Shown piece by piece: positions 48,905 through 59,234 of a stretch of 64,000 nt of DNA. Position 1 is the first letter of the stretch; every line of letters begins with the position of its first letter. The stretch lies in contig CM059576.1 of assembly GCA_030386875.1 (NCBI GenBank), positions 61,937,581-62,001,580 of the forward strand. Direction: 5' to 3'. The translations under genes were made by a program, and so were the position numbers. The stretch comes from Morinoia aosen. Lineage: Eukaryota > Arthropoda > Malacostraca > Amphipoda > Talitridae. The notes beneath the pieces are model-generated. The model ran no database searches. It saw only the letters and a list, made by a program, of their open reading frames with translations, and had not been told where the DNA came from.

Positions 48905-49080
48905 CGGAAAGGTTACAACTTATTGTTGTGCAGCAGAAATATGGCGTTGTGGGCGAAATAAAGGCGAGAAGTGACTTGAACATATGAATTGGGAAGCGTC
49001 GGTCGAAGATGCTGCACGGCGCGGGGTCAAGCAAGACAGAGCGAGACGAAGATCAGAGGCAGCGGGACCGGCGCAGAATG
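48905..49080 (+). mobile_element. Inverted-end element, left arm and core only
   Basis: Second-unit counterpart of 28665-28833. Confidence 0.7.
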
Positions 49081-49654
49081 GTTCTGTCAAAATTTCGAAT
49101 GCATACTGTTGTGATAGAACTAATTGATTTCTCAAACACTGGCCACATTTTCAAGTTGAATACAAATTGTATGCCTGTTCAGTCCGATACGTTTCATATT
49201 TCAAGTCCATGTAACTCTTTAACGAAGCAATTTTAGCTCACGATAATGAGTAAAAAGTGTTTATTTCAACGGTCTCAGCCATACGTTTAAAGTTTGGCCT
49301 GCAAAGTGCCAGTCACCCTTTATAGAAAGTACATTGTAATTCAGTCAACTTAACAAAATTTTCACACATACCGAAATGGATTCTCTTGTCTGCACAAGCC
49401 ACTGACATGCTTGCACAAACCACCAGTTTATATCGTTATAAAGATGCTCTTCACTGCACTCCACAGAGTTATTTAAAACAATTATTAGACAATGTATATA
49501 AGAAAAATTTAAGCCGGGTGGAAAACTTTTTCACGACAGTGATAGCAAATCATGGAATACACAGTAAGTTATATATATAATTGCTATCAAACCAATGTAA
49601 ATGAAAATTTTTAGAAATAAGCATTGTGATATGAAAAGGTATTTGCTCAAGTCA

Positions 49655-49855
49655 CATACATAAGTTCAAGTCACTTCTGGCCTTTATTCTGCCTTCAATG
49701 CCATACTATTCCAGCACAACTTCGAGTTTCAACATTTCCCGAAACGTCACGGTGGGGTGGAAGCAAATATTTCTGCATCAGTTATCCATTCAATATATCG
49801 GATCGCACATTATGCGTAAGTTATCAGAGTTCGAGGAATGGAGGTTGACCAATGT
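49655..49855 (+). repeat. Arm module M1 (solo)
   Basis: Second-unit counterpart of 29410-29610. Confidence 0.7.
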
Positions 49856-51359
49856 TGTACAGCCGAATTTGAAATTGAAGTTCCCTCCTGAATACTAATT
49901 ACAATTTTGGTGAAGGAATATCCTTCTCATTGGCTATTATAGTGAAAATGCTTATATCGTAAGGGAATAAAGTTGTTCTGACTTGTTCATTGTACGAATC
50001 GGAGTCAGAATGGTACTTGCAATCGCTTCTTGCTCCGGGGGAAGCTGCATCGTATAAATAATAGTGTAATACCAACACAATCTGACATGTCGGGGAATAT
50101 TTTTTTAAATTTAAATTTTCCATCTTCTTCAATTCGGGAGGGAATTTAGTCGTCGCTTCTCAAACCACTGATGGCAAAATAAAATTTTATAACCATGAGT
50201 AACTATTTAATACTAACGAGACCTGACTGCATATTCTGCTTCTCAAATATTCTTTCTGCTAACACTCTACGCATGATTTGACTCAATAAATTTTAGATGC
50301 ATCTAAAATTTTGAAAAGGAGAGTAAAAGCATAAAATTAATCATGAATTTAACTCCCCAAGTCAACTCCTGGAAAACAATTGTGATTGCCGATTCATGCA
50401 TTTGCAATATGGAGTAATCAATTGAACTGCCGTAACCTGTATACCAAAGTTGGGAGTCACCTGCCTAGATAATCTTTATCTATGTACATGAAAGCACAAA
50501 ACTATGAATTAAGTCTGGGAAGCTTCAAGTAAAAAAATCGGCTTCTAGGCGTGACTCGGGTATGAGGAGTAAAACTGCTTTCGTTAACAAGACAAACACA
50601 GAATAGCATCCCTCATGAACTAATATTAGCATAAGAAACATAACTAAACCAGGATAATTTATTTCCAAACAGATCGATTCTTAGAGAATCTCACGCGTAA
50701 GATAACAAAAAGAACATATCCAAAAATAAACAAATAATACAAAAAATGAGTATGTTGGGAGTAAAAATAATATAAATATTAATTTGTACCATGATTTTTA
50801 TTTTCATCAAGATTAGGATAGGTGCTAACAAAAGATTTTCCACACGCCGCCTCATCTACTGCGACGCAGGCGTTCAAACGGCGGTGCGATCGTTTGGCGG
50901 ACGCGATCGAAGCCACCAGGAGTTTCACGAATTATTGCAGAGGCAATCCTTTTATTATTCAACCCGAAATAAAATTATTTCCTATCTTCTACTACATTTT
51001 ATCCATGATTGAGATCACGGGTAGTGTGTTGATTACTTGTCATGCAGCGGTACTGCTCACAATGACACTTTCGGGTCAGTGAAACAGGACGCAATTAGAT
51101 TTTCACCTAAATATTTCTCATATCTTTTCGAACAAAAAAAATTCTCCCACAATTTATAGCCTTCGAAACATAGACACAATTCTCATCAGTTTTTCAATTT
51201 TTAGGAATAAACGCCATTAAAACAAATGTAATACGAGCAGAACTCTACACTTGAGCAATTAGTTGAAGGTAATTCCACATTGATTAGTATAAGTGAAGCT
51301 CATAAACATCTCTATTCGAAGTTAGTAGAACTGAATATACCAAGTAAAGCACCAGTAAG

Positions 51360-51700
51360 ACGTCGCAAGGAGAGCGTCAACATTGCTTAGAAAGCAAAGT
51401 TCTCGTACATAACGTCTCTCACATGTGTGAGTAAACTTGAGAGTCAACCCACTTCAATATTCTCATATTGAGGCGGGTTTACTCGCAAGTTCTTGCCAGT
51501 GGCAGGACAGTGTAGAACTCAACGCTGCAAGGACACTGCGCCAATTGTTAATATTCCATAAACACGAAAGAATTGCATGACCTGTTCCACACCTACGCGC
51601 AATGGAGGCAGGAGGACTAAGATTACGGGATTGATTCCTATGTTGACGACCCAACATTCCTTACCTACGTAACATCTTAAAACAGCACGTGGCACCATCA
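51360..51700 (+). repeat. Module Q, direct copy with small palindrome
   Basis: Second-unit counterpart of 31110-31445. Confidence 0.7.
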
Positions 51701-52321
51701 GTTCTGCTGTGATAATAAAATGTTTTGGAGGCAAACAATTGGTTTTTGTAAAATAATGAAATTTAATTTGCCGTAATAAAATGAAGTTAATAGATGTCAA
51801 CTAAATTTGACATTGCTCGGTGTACCACGACACAGATCGCGAATTATGTCGTTTACCTTACTTGGTCCTTTGCTGCTTTGCACAGTTATGAAGACTGTAT
51901 TTGAACTTCTACTCCCAGCATTCACATTACCACTCTCCTACTTGTATAATATATGAGGCATCAGCCTTCTAAAAACGAAGCATTAAAAAACAGATCTTCG
52001 CATTCTAATTTTGTTGCTTCTGTCGATGCTTGTAGAAAAGAAGGAAAGAGAGTTTGTCGCAGAGTGTGTCGGCAAGAGAAGGGGTGAAACGGAAAAGGAT
52101 AGTTAGGAAACTGATAGCGATGCGCTTTGCGCATATGATGATAGTTTTGGTGGGAATTTTATTTTTGGTATTTTAAAGTTGGCATCCTACACTGGTTTGG
52201 TAGAAATATGTGGTGAAATACATCCATAAAATACTGACAACTTATCGGGACATATCCGGTAGGGCAAATTTGAGGCATAACTAATGTAGCAGGATTTTCA
52301 ATCACTTATATGTATCAGGGG

Positions 52322-52812
52322 GCGCAAATGTTGCAACTCATTATTGTACAGCAGAAGTACGGCGTTGTGGGCCAAATAAAGGCGAGAAGTCACATGAACA
52401 TATATTGGGAAGCGTCGATCGGAGATGCTGCACGGCGCGGGGTCAAGCACGACAGAGGGAGACGAAGATCAGAGTCAGCGGGACGGGCGCAAGATCCGCC
52501 TTGGCTTCCGGTAATGAAGTTCACTCACAACCGCATTGAAAATTTGTACCTGAGAATTTAACGAGGATGTTGACCAAATACTCAGCAAAAACAGATTTGT
52601 TGTGTGTCCCTTGGATATTCCATGTCCTGTTTGTGTCCTGTTTCCAGTGCGTGTCTCGTGTCATCGTGGCCGAGTGTTTGAGGGGGCTCTACCCTCACGG
52701 GAAGATGTCGGTAGTTCGCAATACATTTGTTCGTCACTTCTCGCTTTTATTTTTCCCTTAACGCCATACTTCTGTAGTACAATAATGAGCTTCAACATTT
52801 CCCGAAACACTG
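52322..52812 (+). mobile_element. Inverted-end element with Pol III core (complete, best copy)
   Basis: Left arm 52325-52400 and right arm 52725-52810 are inverted repeats: about 73 bp align with roughly 83% identity, sharing CTCATTATTGTAC, CAGAAGTA and GCGAGAAGT. Between them lie the ~85-bp GC-rich core (52420-52495, TGCTGCACGGCGCGGGGTCA), GGTAATGAAGTTCACTC, CCAGTGCGTGTCTCGTGTC and a decayed tRNA-like A box at about 52667. No coding capacity. It could be a MITE that captured a SINE head, or a SINE-like element with inverted ends. Confidence 0.75.
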
Positions 52813-52993
52813 CATGTTGACAAAAAATATTTCTACTTTAGTTATCCCCCAAATACGAATAAAAATATGAATATGGGTAAATTTTCAGTATTTAAGGTAC
52901 GGATGTTAACCAATCTACTCCACTCTTCCGAGAATAATCTGATAGAAATCTTATACAGTAGGTTAATTTCTTTCAATTGGTATTGAAAAGGCG

Positions 52994-53110
52994 ATTCAGC
53001 TGGGTTTACACGGAGGGTGACTTCCCCGGGGTGACGCCCCTACCCTACCCCTCTCACCCGCTCAAGCTTCCCCACTTGCGTTTAGACGGAGGGTGAGATG
53101 CCCAGGGTGC
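52994..53110 (+). repeat. GTTTACACGGAGGGTGA motif pair
   Basis: GCTGGGTTTACACGGAGGGT at about 52999 and a variant TTTAGACGGAGGGTGAG near 53082 are direct copies of the arm ends at 58922 and 59110. It marks the place where the array stops and the hAT-rich region begins. Confidence 0.6.
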
Positions 53111-53928
53111 CGAAATTAATGCGTTTAGAAAATGTACAAGTTCCCCTTACAAAAATGAATTTTAATTTTTCTGGAGTGAGAATTTTACTATGGGCAACTT
53201 CATAAAAAGGGATCTATTGATTTCGAATGACAATAATTGCAAAATAAATGTAGGCAACCCCACAAACTATGTCAACATAAATGAGATTTATTTTGGTGCT
53301 GCTGCAGAAAGCATTCTCCTGGGAAATGTCAACAAAATATGTACCAAAAAACTAGAAGAGTTTGGATTGAAAGATCTTAATAAATGTAATTCAATAACAC
53401 CATATTCAATGCATTTCTCCAATTTCGTGAAAGGAGAGCAGCATGAAAAGATAAAGATGAAGTGGCGAGAACTGTTTGTTTAAGATGCTCCTTTCAAGAC
53501 AGAAATTGTGTCTGAAAAATTCTGGTACGCAGCTTTGTTACTCGCTGCTTCCCGAGTAAATTACAGCTTTTGTCAATACCGCTTTATTTTGCTGCAGCTA
53601 GAGAATTTTTTGAGCTTAACTACAGAAAAACAAAAAACAGGATTTCGTTGAAATGAGCAAAACTAAATGCACGATGCGATCAAAATTTACGTTAGAGAAC
53701 ATAGATTGCACAAATTGGAACCATCACGGTAGCTTAGTCAACAAATTAAATAAAAAAAATTGGCAGATGAAGGAAGAAGAGGAGGAAAAATTTCATCCAA
53801 ACAGGAAAAGTAGGTAAAACCCTAAAATTTTCGTTTTATTGCTAGTTTAATATATTTGGTACACTCTAACAATTTTTGGTACGTTTTCATGGAGGTTTTA
53901 TTCAATCAGAAAAAAATCGGCAACCCTG
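53110..53928 (+). mobile_element. hAT-C right part with terminal repeat
   Basis: Ends GGCAACCCTG at 53919-53928 with GGTACACTC and GGTACG subterminal repeats, the inverted counterpart of the CAGGG...GGTAC left ends in the array. Encodes the transposase remnant below. Confidence 0.6.
53190..53800 (+). pseudogene. hAT transposase remnant (central/C-terminal)
   Basis: hAT transposases cut and paste DNA with an RNase H-like fold. The open part 53190-53483 (97 codons) has GNFIKRDLLISND and NINEIYFGAAAESILL, blocks seen in the central region of arthropod hAT proteins. After the stop, shifted frames still show ASRVNYSFCQ-type and SKFTLENIDCTNW-type residues expected near the C-terminus. No complete catalytic or dimerisation domain survives. 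The start ATG is internal to the protein. Confidence 0.6.
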
Positions 53929-54654
53929 GAGATAACAGTTGACTGAGTGAGGATGTCGAAATGTAATTCAAGGTACGTGCAAAAAAGAAGATGCTATTTT
54001 TAACCTGTAAACTATTTCACGGAGGCCGGCATAAGATATCAACGTATTCGTGGAGAATTCAAGAATTACTTCTTAAACGAAGGCCAAGTGCCTTGGCAGA
54101 AACGAATGTGTCAATTGGTTGAATAAGGAATGGAGGCAAATCAATAAAACTTCGCGCAGATATAGCTTCTTTTATGACGTTATTGTTAATGCCCAAACTA
54201 AGGAATAACGAAATATAACTTGCCCAGCAGATGTATATAGAGACCAAAATAAATGAAATATGCGCTATAGAGTCTGATAAAAGGAAATAGAAATAAGTAA
54301 AAAAATTATATCAGTCTAAGTCCTATCACGAGCCATCTTGTGTAAATAATAGCATGACAGCGAACAGTTTGTGTTACTATTGTTAGAGGTAATTACTTCT
54401 GAATTTAGATCGAAAATCATTTCAGCGATAGTTCTTGATAAAAAAATTATATTTACAACCGTAATTAATACAATCAGACTGACGCTTTGCTTTCAATAAA
54501 TCTATCAATGTGAAAGCTTTAGCCTTCAGCCACTTTTCCAGATCAGGAGAGACTTTTTGGATTGAGATTACGCATGAGAACATGACGACAGAGCAGCCAA
54601 GACATACATCCTACCCTCAAGACTGTCTGGAGCGCACTGTCTCTCCGTCGTTCC
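53929..54654. other. No recognisable gene
   Basis: Between two hAT elements. A 62-codon minus ORF at 54059-54247 has no family signature. Some of this may be the original host sequence into which the hATs inserted. Confidence 0.4.
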
Positions 54655-56498
54655 ACAGGCAGCAGGGCTTCCACGAGTGCGAAAGTTCCTACCCTAAAAC
54701 TTTGGTCAATATTACCCTAAAAATACATATATTACCCTAAAATATGATAAATGCCCATTGCTGGTATTACATGAAAATATTCCATGTTTCCATGTTTATA
54801 TGTGTAGAAATGACACAACATCAGGGTGTCAGGCTATTGTCGTAGATGCCGACTTGTGCCTATATAATTTAAATTCGATTTCTATCTCACAAGCTTTTTT
54901 ATTCACTCTCAATATATGTATTTTCACCAAGCCAACATTTCTTCTATGAAGACGACAATATTTTTTAACAAAGAAGCCACAGAATGCTTGGATCCCATCA
55001 TAACATTAGTCGTGTCAAAACAGAATCCTATAATGTCGCTCAATTTAATATTTTTATCACTGAAATCTTTTTTATGTGTAGTAAACAATCCATTCGCTAT
55101 GCTATCCTCTTTTTCAACATTATAAACAGAGAAGCTCTTACTTGCACTCTCACTCCATTATTGGGCGATGACGCCGAGCTGTTTAGCTTTACTGCGATCA
55201 GTAACTGTTGTTTCACCAATTATTACAGAATATAAATGTTCATTAAGGACAACGACAAGATCACTTAGTAGATGTTCACCGAAACATTGTCTAATAATGT
55301 TTGAAGCTCTTTGTTTCCCTAAGCGAACTTTCTTTTAAGAAACATTTGTTTCAGTAGTTTTATTAATGAGTCACTTAACGAAATAGGCAAATTATGCTCA
55401 GAAAGGTATGCAAATATCCGTAATTCAGTTTTTATACCTGACTTGTCAATTGGATCGTGTGATAAAATGAACAAAGTTATAGTTTCTGTTTTCCTTCACT
55501 GCACTGAGAGATTTTTATGGTGTTGACTCTTAGCATGAAGAATAGTCTCAGATTTACCTAACGTAATAGTAGTTGAGCGTATAGTACAGTATGCCATATC
55601 CTTAGTTGAGGTAGAAGACTGAGACCTCTCTAACCTTTCTTTTTCTAGCCTCGAAACAGTTGTTCGCATCTCCATCCTTCCTTTCATTTTCATGAAAAAA
55701 GGTTATCAGACATTAAAATTTTGCTTTCCTTCATAGGTGGTGTAGCAGCTTCATCGGACACAGAATCTATTTCATAGTAGCAATTTTACTGAGACGCAAG
55801 TAACCAAATATTTTGTCACAATGCAGTACTGTACGTGACAGCACCTTTCACATTTAATTGCCCTCGACTGAAACAAAACTATCTGCCCTCGGCTCTGGCA
55901 GTGTCGTTTTGTACACGTTATGTAGCTGTTCAATTCCAGTAAACGACGATGACCGATATTTTGGTGTAAATCATGATACATTTACGAGTTCGTTATGTAA
56001 GACAAGAAAATATGAAATTCCAAACATTACACTCGTATCAAGTTCCCTATCATTTTAATTATTGTCATTACTATTAATTAACCAAGGTATTATTCATGCA
56101 GCAAATCTGGCAACATTATACTGAAGAGAGAGATCTGAGGGAGATGCAGCGATGAGCATATCAATTTGCGCCTTATCGTCGTGTGCAATAAAGACTAAAT
56201 TAATAGCGAGTTCGGGCAAGATTTGCGCTTGTTCCAAACATCTCTCAAATTGAACATTTTCATTAATGCTTTGTTCTGCAATGTACCTTGCACAAAGCAT
56301 ATTGTAGTACATGAAAGCAAACTTTAAATCAGTATTGAAAACAAGCAATTATTCTACAATTTTGCTGCGCTACCCCGTCAAAAGTCAAATTACCCTAAAA
56401 ACCATGGAAATTTACTTTACCCTAAGCTCTACCCTAGACAACCCCTGATTACCCTAAAATGGGGTATTTTACCCCAAAGTGGAAGCACTGACAGGCAG
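54655..56498 (-). mobile_element. hAT-B, left palindrome arm, 8-bp TSD
   Basis: Element 54663-56490. One end CAGGGCTTCCACGAG, the other CAGTGCTTCCAC on the minus strand, both followed inward by repeated TACCCTAAAA/TTACCCTAA subterminal motifs. Flanked by ACAGGCAG at 54655-54662 and 56491-56498, a perfect 8-bp duplication diagnostic for hAT. Confidence 0.88.
54930..55700 (-). pseudogene. hAT-B transposase, N-terminal half, degenerate
   Basis: In order on the minus strand: a BED-like finger at 55694-55500 (KDMAYCTIRSTTI...HAKSQHHK; the second cysteine is replaced by R here but kept in the right-arm copy), a helical block with EHNLPISLSDSL, then VIIGETTV and KQLGVIAQ near 55200, and NIKLSDIIGFCFDTTNVM near 55020. 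This follows the usual layout of arthropod hAT transposases up to the catalytic core. Stops and frameshifts break it throughout. The C-terminal dimerisation region is not found. Confidence 0.72.
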
Positions 56499-56711
56499 TC
56501 AGGGTTTCCACGCGAGGCGACTCTAATTACCCTAGCTGAAGGGTGTTAATTACCCCAGATTACCCTAAAACAGCTAATCCTGACCTATGATCTATTAATT
56601 AACTAAAAGGTTAATGGACTGGTTTCCAGAGCTCCGTCAGTATAAATAAGCCCAGTGTTACATACTGCATGAGCGTCAGGAGGGAAATCCGTCGAACGAC
56701 GTTAGAATGCT

Positions 56712-56928
56712 GTTTTTTTTCTGTTGGATATAAGAGAAAAATTCCAAGCACAATACCCCACTCTACCCGTGTGTCTGAAATGGGTACCGGTCTTGACCGG
56801 GGGAAAGCGTCATGGCGTCCTGGCGTTAGTTCAAGGCATTAGAAAATCCAATGTACAAGGTGATATGTATCAGGCTTGAAATTGGAAATAAAGCATCCGT
56901 AGATGCCTTCATTATCATTATTATATTT
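56712..56928 (+). mobile_element. SINE body inside hAT-A (left arm)
   Basis: Starts at TCTGTTGGATATAAG without the tRNA-like head, continues CAATACCCCACTCTACCC and TGACCGGGGGAAAGCGTC, and ends GATGCCTTCATTATCATT. Same body as 32024-32322. Mirrored at 62286-62500, so it was in hAT-A before the arms were duplicated. Confidence 0.75.
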
Positions 56929-57111
56929 GATATCCAGACGATATCACGTACAAGATGTTTGCCAAAAACCTGACGAATTAATTTTGATGCCCGCTGTTTT
57001 CCTAGGCGCCCTTTTTTTCTGCGACTCCTGATCTGGGAACATTGTTTCCATCAAACTAAAAGAAACTCACACAATGAGATAGGTGGTGCTTAGCTAAAAA
57101 TGCACAAACTT

Positions 57112-57387
57112 GCAGTTCCACTTAACGAGCACGATTTTCGAGAGGATCATTGGATAGCACGTAGCTGGCAATCGATGGTTTTTTTGCCACCATGGATCGT
57201 TGTTTGTGGCGCTGAGAGCATGTGACGCCTGATATCCTATTTCCCACAATTAATATTGGTTCGACAAACCTTGCAATATTCCACATCCCTTTGCTCTGTT
57301 AATTTTGAGAACTTGCCTAACCATCCCTCAAACTCAGGTTCTGATGTCAACGAATCTTTAAATTTCTGCTGGTAGTTTCTAGCTTTC
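57112..57387 (-). pseudogene. hAT-A transposase N-terminus (BED-like finger)
   Basis: Minus-strand frame with EFEGWLGKFSKL and VEYCKVCRTNINCGK followed by an in-frame stop and DIRRHMLSAPQ. The C-x2-C ... H pattern after a GWL block is the BED-type finger at the start of hAT transposases. After further stops, FLAKHHLSHCVSF resembles the FLAEHNLP helix of these proteins. The same stop occurs in the mirror copy, so it predates the duplication. Confidence 0.65.
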
Positions 57388-58028
57388 AAGTCGAGCTTTC
57401 CTTTTTTCGAGATGGTGTCGTTGGCTCTTCCTTACTCGGTGCGGTGCACGATCAACTGCTAAGCTGCAAGAAATGCAATAATATGTGTACCTATCCCAAG
57501 TACAATTATTTATTTTTTATTTAATTTTCCATCCATTCACGCACTTCACCCATTCTTTCCACATGCTCAATCTAACCTAACACTTTGATCCACTCTCTGC
57601 GATGACTTTCTGGCTTCCCTCACACATGACCTTCGTCATATCTTTTCATAACGGATTTTATCCAATCTTGTTACACCACATGTGCTTCTCAGAGACTTCG
57701 TTGCAATCACATTCACTTATCAACTCATAAAGTTGATCGTGAAGTTATCAAATTTTTTCATTTCTTGAAGGGCGAGTGAGGAAATTCAGATGTTTTTGGA
57801 AAAAACTACCTAGCCTTTATTAATATGCATAAACTTCGCTCAATACTCAGTTGTAGAACCCCTAGTGCTTCAATTTTGGTTGACGGAATTCTAGGCATGA
57901 TCGCAGCTATATCAAATTCTACGTCCGTGCTACTGCGCCTGAGATAGACAGTGAGAATACAAACATACATAGCAAGTTTTAAGTCGATAACTGCACTCTT
58001 TTGTTTATATCAATTTTTGTAACTAATT

Positions 58029-58220
58029 TTATAGCTTCTTCCTTTCGCTTTTAGCACTTTTTGTTACTCGAAGTTTCAAAGAACCCTGTAAAAATTTTTT
58101 GCTTGCATCGCTACAATAACATGCTTTTTTGGCGCGCAACATGACTAAGAAATAGGACGCCTTCCACCTAATTAGCTTGCAAAATACCGGCGCTGTGAGG
58201 TAACTCTGGTGTAAATTCAA
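58029..58220 (-). other. Short ORF in hAT-A, conserved in both arms
   Basis: 63 codons in the transposase direction, upstream of the BED finger, mirrored at 60992-61183 with two residue changes. It may be a 5' exon or chance; no family recognised. Confidence 0.3.
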
Positions 58221-58354
58221 TGACTATCACAAGAATGAACCTATTAATTATTTCTACAATGAAATATATTAGCTGTGGAATTTTGAAATACAACAAACAT
58301 ACCTGTCAATATTCTGTTGAAGCTTATAAACACTAGCGCAATCAGAATAGGACA

Positions 58355-58552
58355 GTGACTTTCGTCGACTGGCTGTTGCTGACACCGATCGAGTATTTAT
58401 TAGCAAAATGCAACTCAGAATCATTTGTCAAAACGAAGTGGACAAGAGATGTTATGGCTTCGTATCTTGACGCCGTCTTTCGTGAGCGATACCCGATGGC
58501 ATTCAAATATGCGACACTAACCAGAGCAGCAGTGCAGTTTTGTGAACACTAA
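58355..58552 (+). other. Short ORF in hAT-A end, opposite strand
   Basis: 65 codons (LTPIEYLLAKCNSESFVK...), mirrored at 60660-60857 with three residue changes. No family recognised. The conservation simply reflects recent arm identity. Confidence 0.25.
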
Positions 58553-58790
58553 ATTCTGACCCGTTTCATTACATTTCGTTCAAGTGGTAACCAGTAGGGT
58601 GCTTGCGTATTGACTTTCAATTTTTTATTTTTTGCAGATTAGGCGGTCACTTCCTTCACGGAGCTCTGATTACCCTAGATTTGCCCATATTTTTCATTAC
58701 CCTAAACATTACCCTAGGGTACCCCTGATTACCCTAAACTGGGTTAATTACCCTGCTCGTGGAAACACTGCAGGCAGTCCCAGCATGTGG

Positions 58791-59234
58791 GGCAGCAGCG
58801 TCGACACGCATGGGGTAGTAGTGGGAGGCGTTAGACCGGGGGATTGGGGGTTTTTTGAAGAGGCGGGGAGGGAGAGAGGGCGTTGCCCAGGGGAAGTCAC
58901 CCTCCGTGTAAACGCAGCTTTAGCAACATCAAGAATATTCCCTCCGTCTGCGGCCACCGGCGGTGCATGTCGTGTTCAGGTGGTACCCACCGTAAGTTTC
59001 ACGAAACTGCCGCGTTTGTCACAACAAGTACGATCTTCTACGATATCACATCAATACCAACCGCCTTTCCGACGGCTAAAACGCTTTACACTAGACAATA
59101 TTTCCACAGTAAAGCTGGGTTTACACGGAGGGTGACTTCCCCTGGGCAACGCCCTCTCTCCCTCCCCGCCTCTTCAAAAAACCCCCAATCCCCCGGTCTA
59201 ACGCCTCCCACTACTACCCCATGCGTGTCGACGC
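58791..59234. repeat. Inner inverted repeat around an array-derived loop
   Basis: 58791-58922 and 59110-59234 are reverse complements ending GTTTACACGGAGGGTGACTT toward the loop. The 187-bp loop (58923-59109) on the minus strand matches the array at about 33040-33210 (GGCAGTTTCGTGAAACTTAC, CGCCGGTGGCCGC). The 167-codon plus ORF at 58632-59135 runs through these repeats and is not a gene. Confidence 0.75.

Larger units (their letters stand above)
41614..52860. repeat. ~20 kb tandem duplication, second unit (truncated)
   Basis: Collinear with 21575-32880. High similarity ends near 52860, before the hAT region. It lacks the SINE at 32024 and has about 215 bp (near 45.69 and 45.85 kb) that the first unit lost. 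Confidence 0.9.
9180..52990. repeat. Mosaic array of recurring modules (direct and inverted)
   Basis: From about 9.18 kb to 53 kb nearly every stretch recurs elsewhere in the window. Recurring modules are: T (ends in a TCGAACACC...GCCGAGCTGGGG stretch; five copies); a hAT left-end piece; Q (direct at about 11.4, 16.8, 28.0, 31.1, 38.6, 40.6, 48.3 and 51.4 kb, inverted at 13.3, 24.6, 33.8 and 44.6 kb); and an inverted-end element with a GC-rich core. A further stretch holds ACCATGGTTGCGGCCG (about 14.7, 25.9, 35.1 and 46.2 kb). No host gene is seen inside. Copies differ by small indels and by nested insertions. Confidence 0.85.
56492..58778 (-). mobile_element. hAT-A, left palindrome arm, 8-bp TSD
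   Basis: Element 56500-58770, ends CAGGGTTTCCACGCGAGG and CAGTGTTTCCACGAGCAGGG (minus strand), each with internal TTACCCTA repeats. Flanked by CAGGCAGT at 56492-56499 and 58771-58778. It sits against hAT-B: the two target duplications overlap by seven bases. Confidence 0.88.

Noticed and set aside
9180-52990. CRISPR-like or regular satellite array
   Set aside because: Repeats are long, mixed in orientation and irregularly spaced. No short direct repeats with unique spacers.
56380-56590. Telomeric repeat tract
   Set aside because: TTACCCTAA copies are irregularly spaced and confined to transposon ends, not a tandem array.
58632-59135. 167-codon plus-strand gene
   Set aside because: The frame runs through the hAT-A end, its target duplication and the inner inverted repeat, with no family signature.
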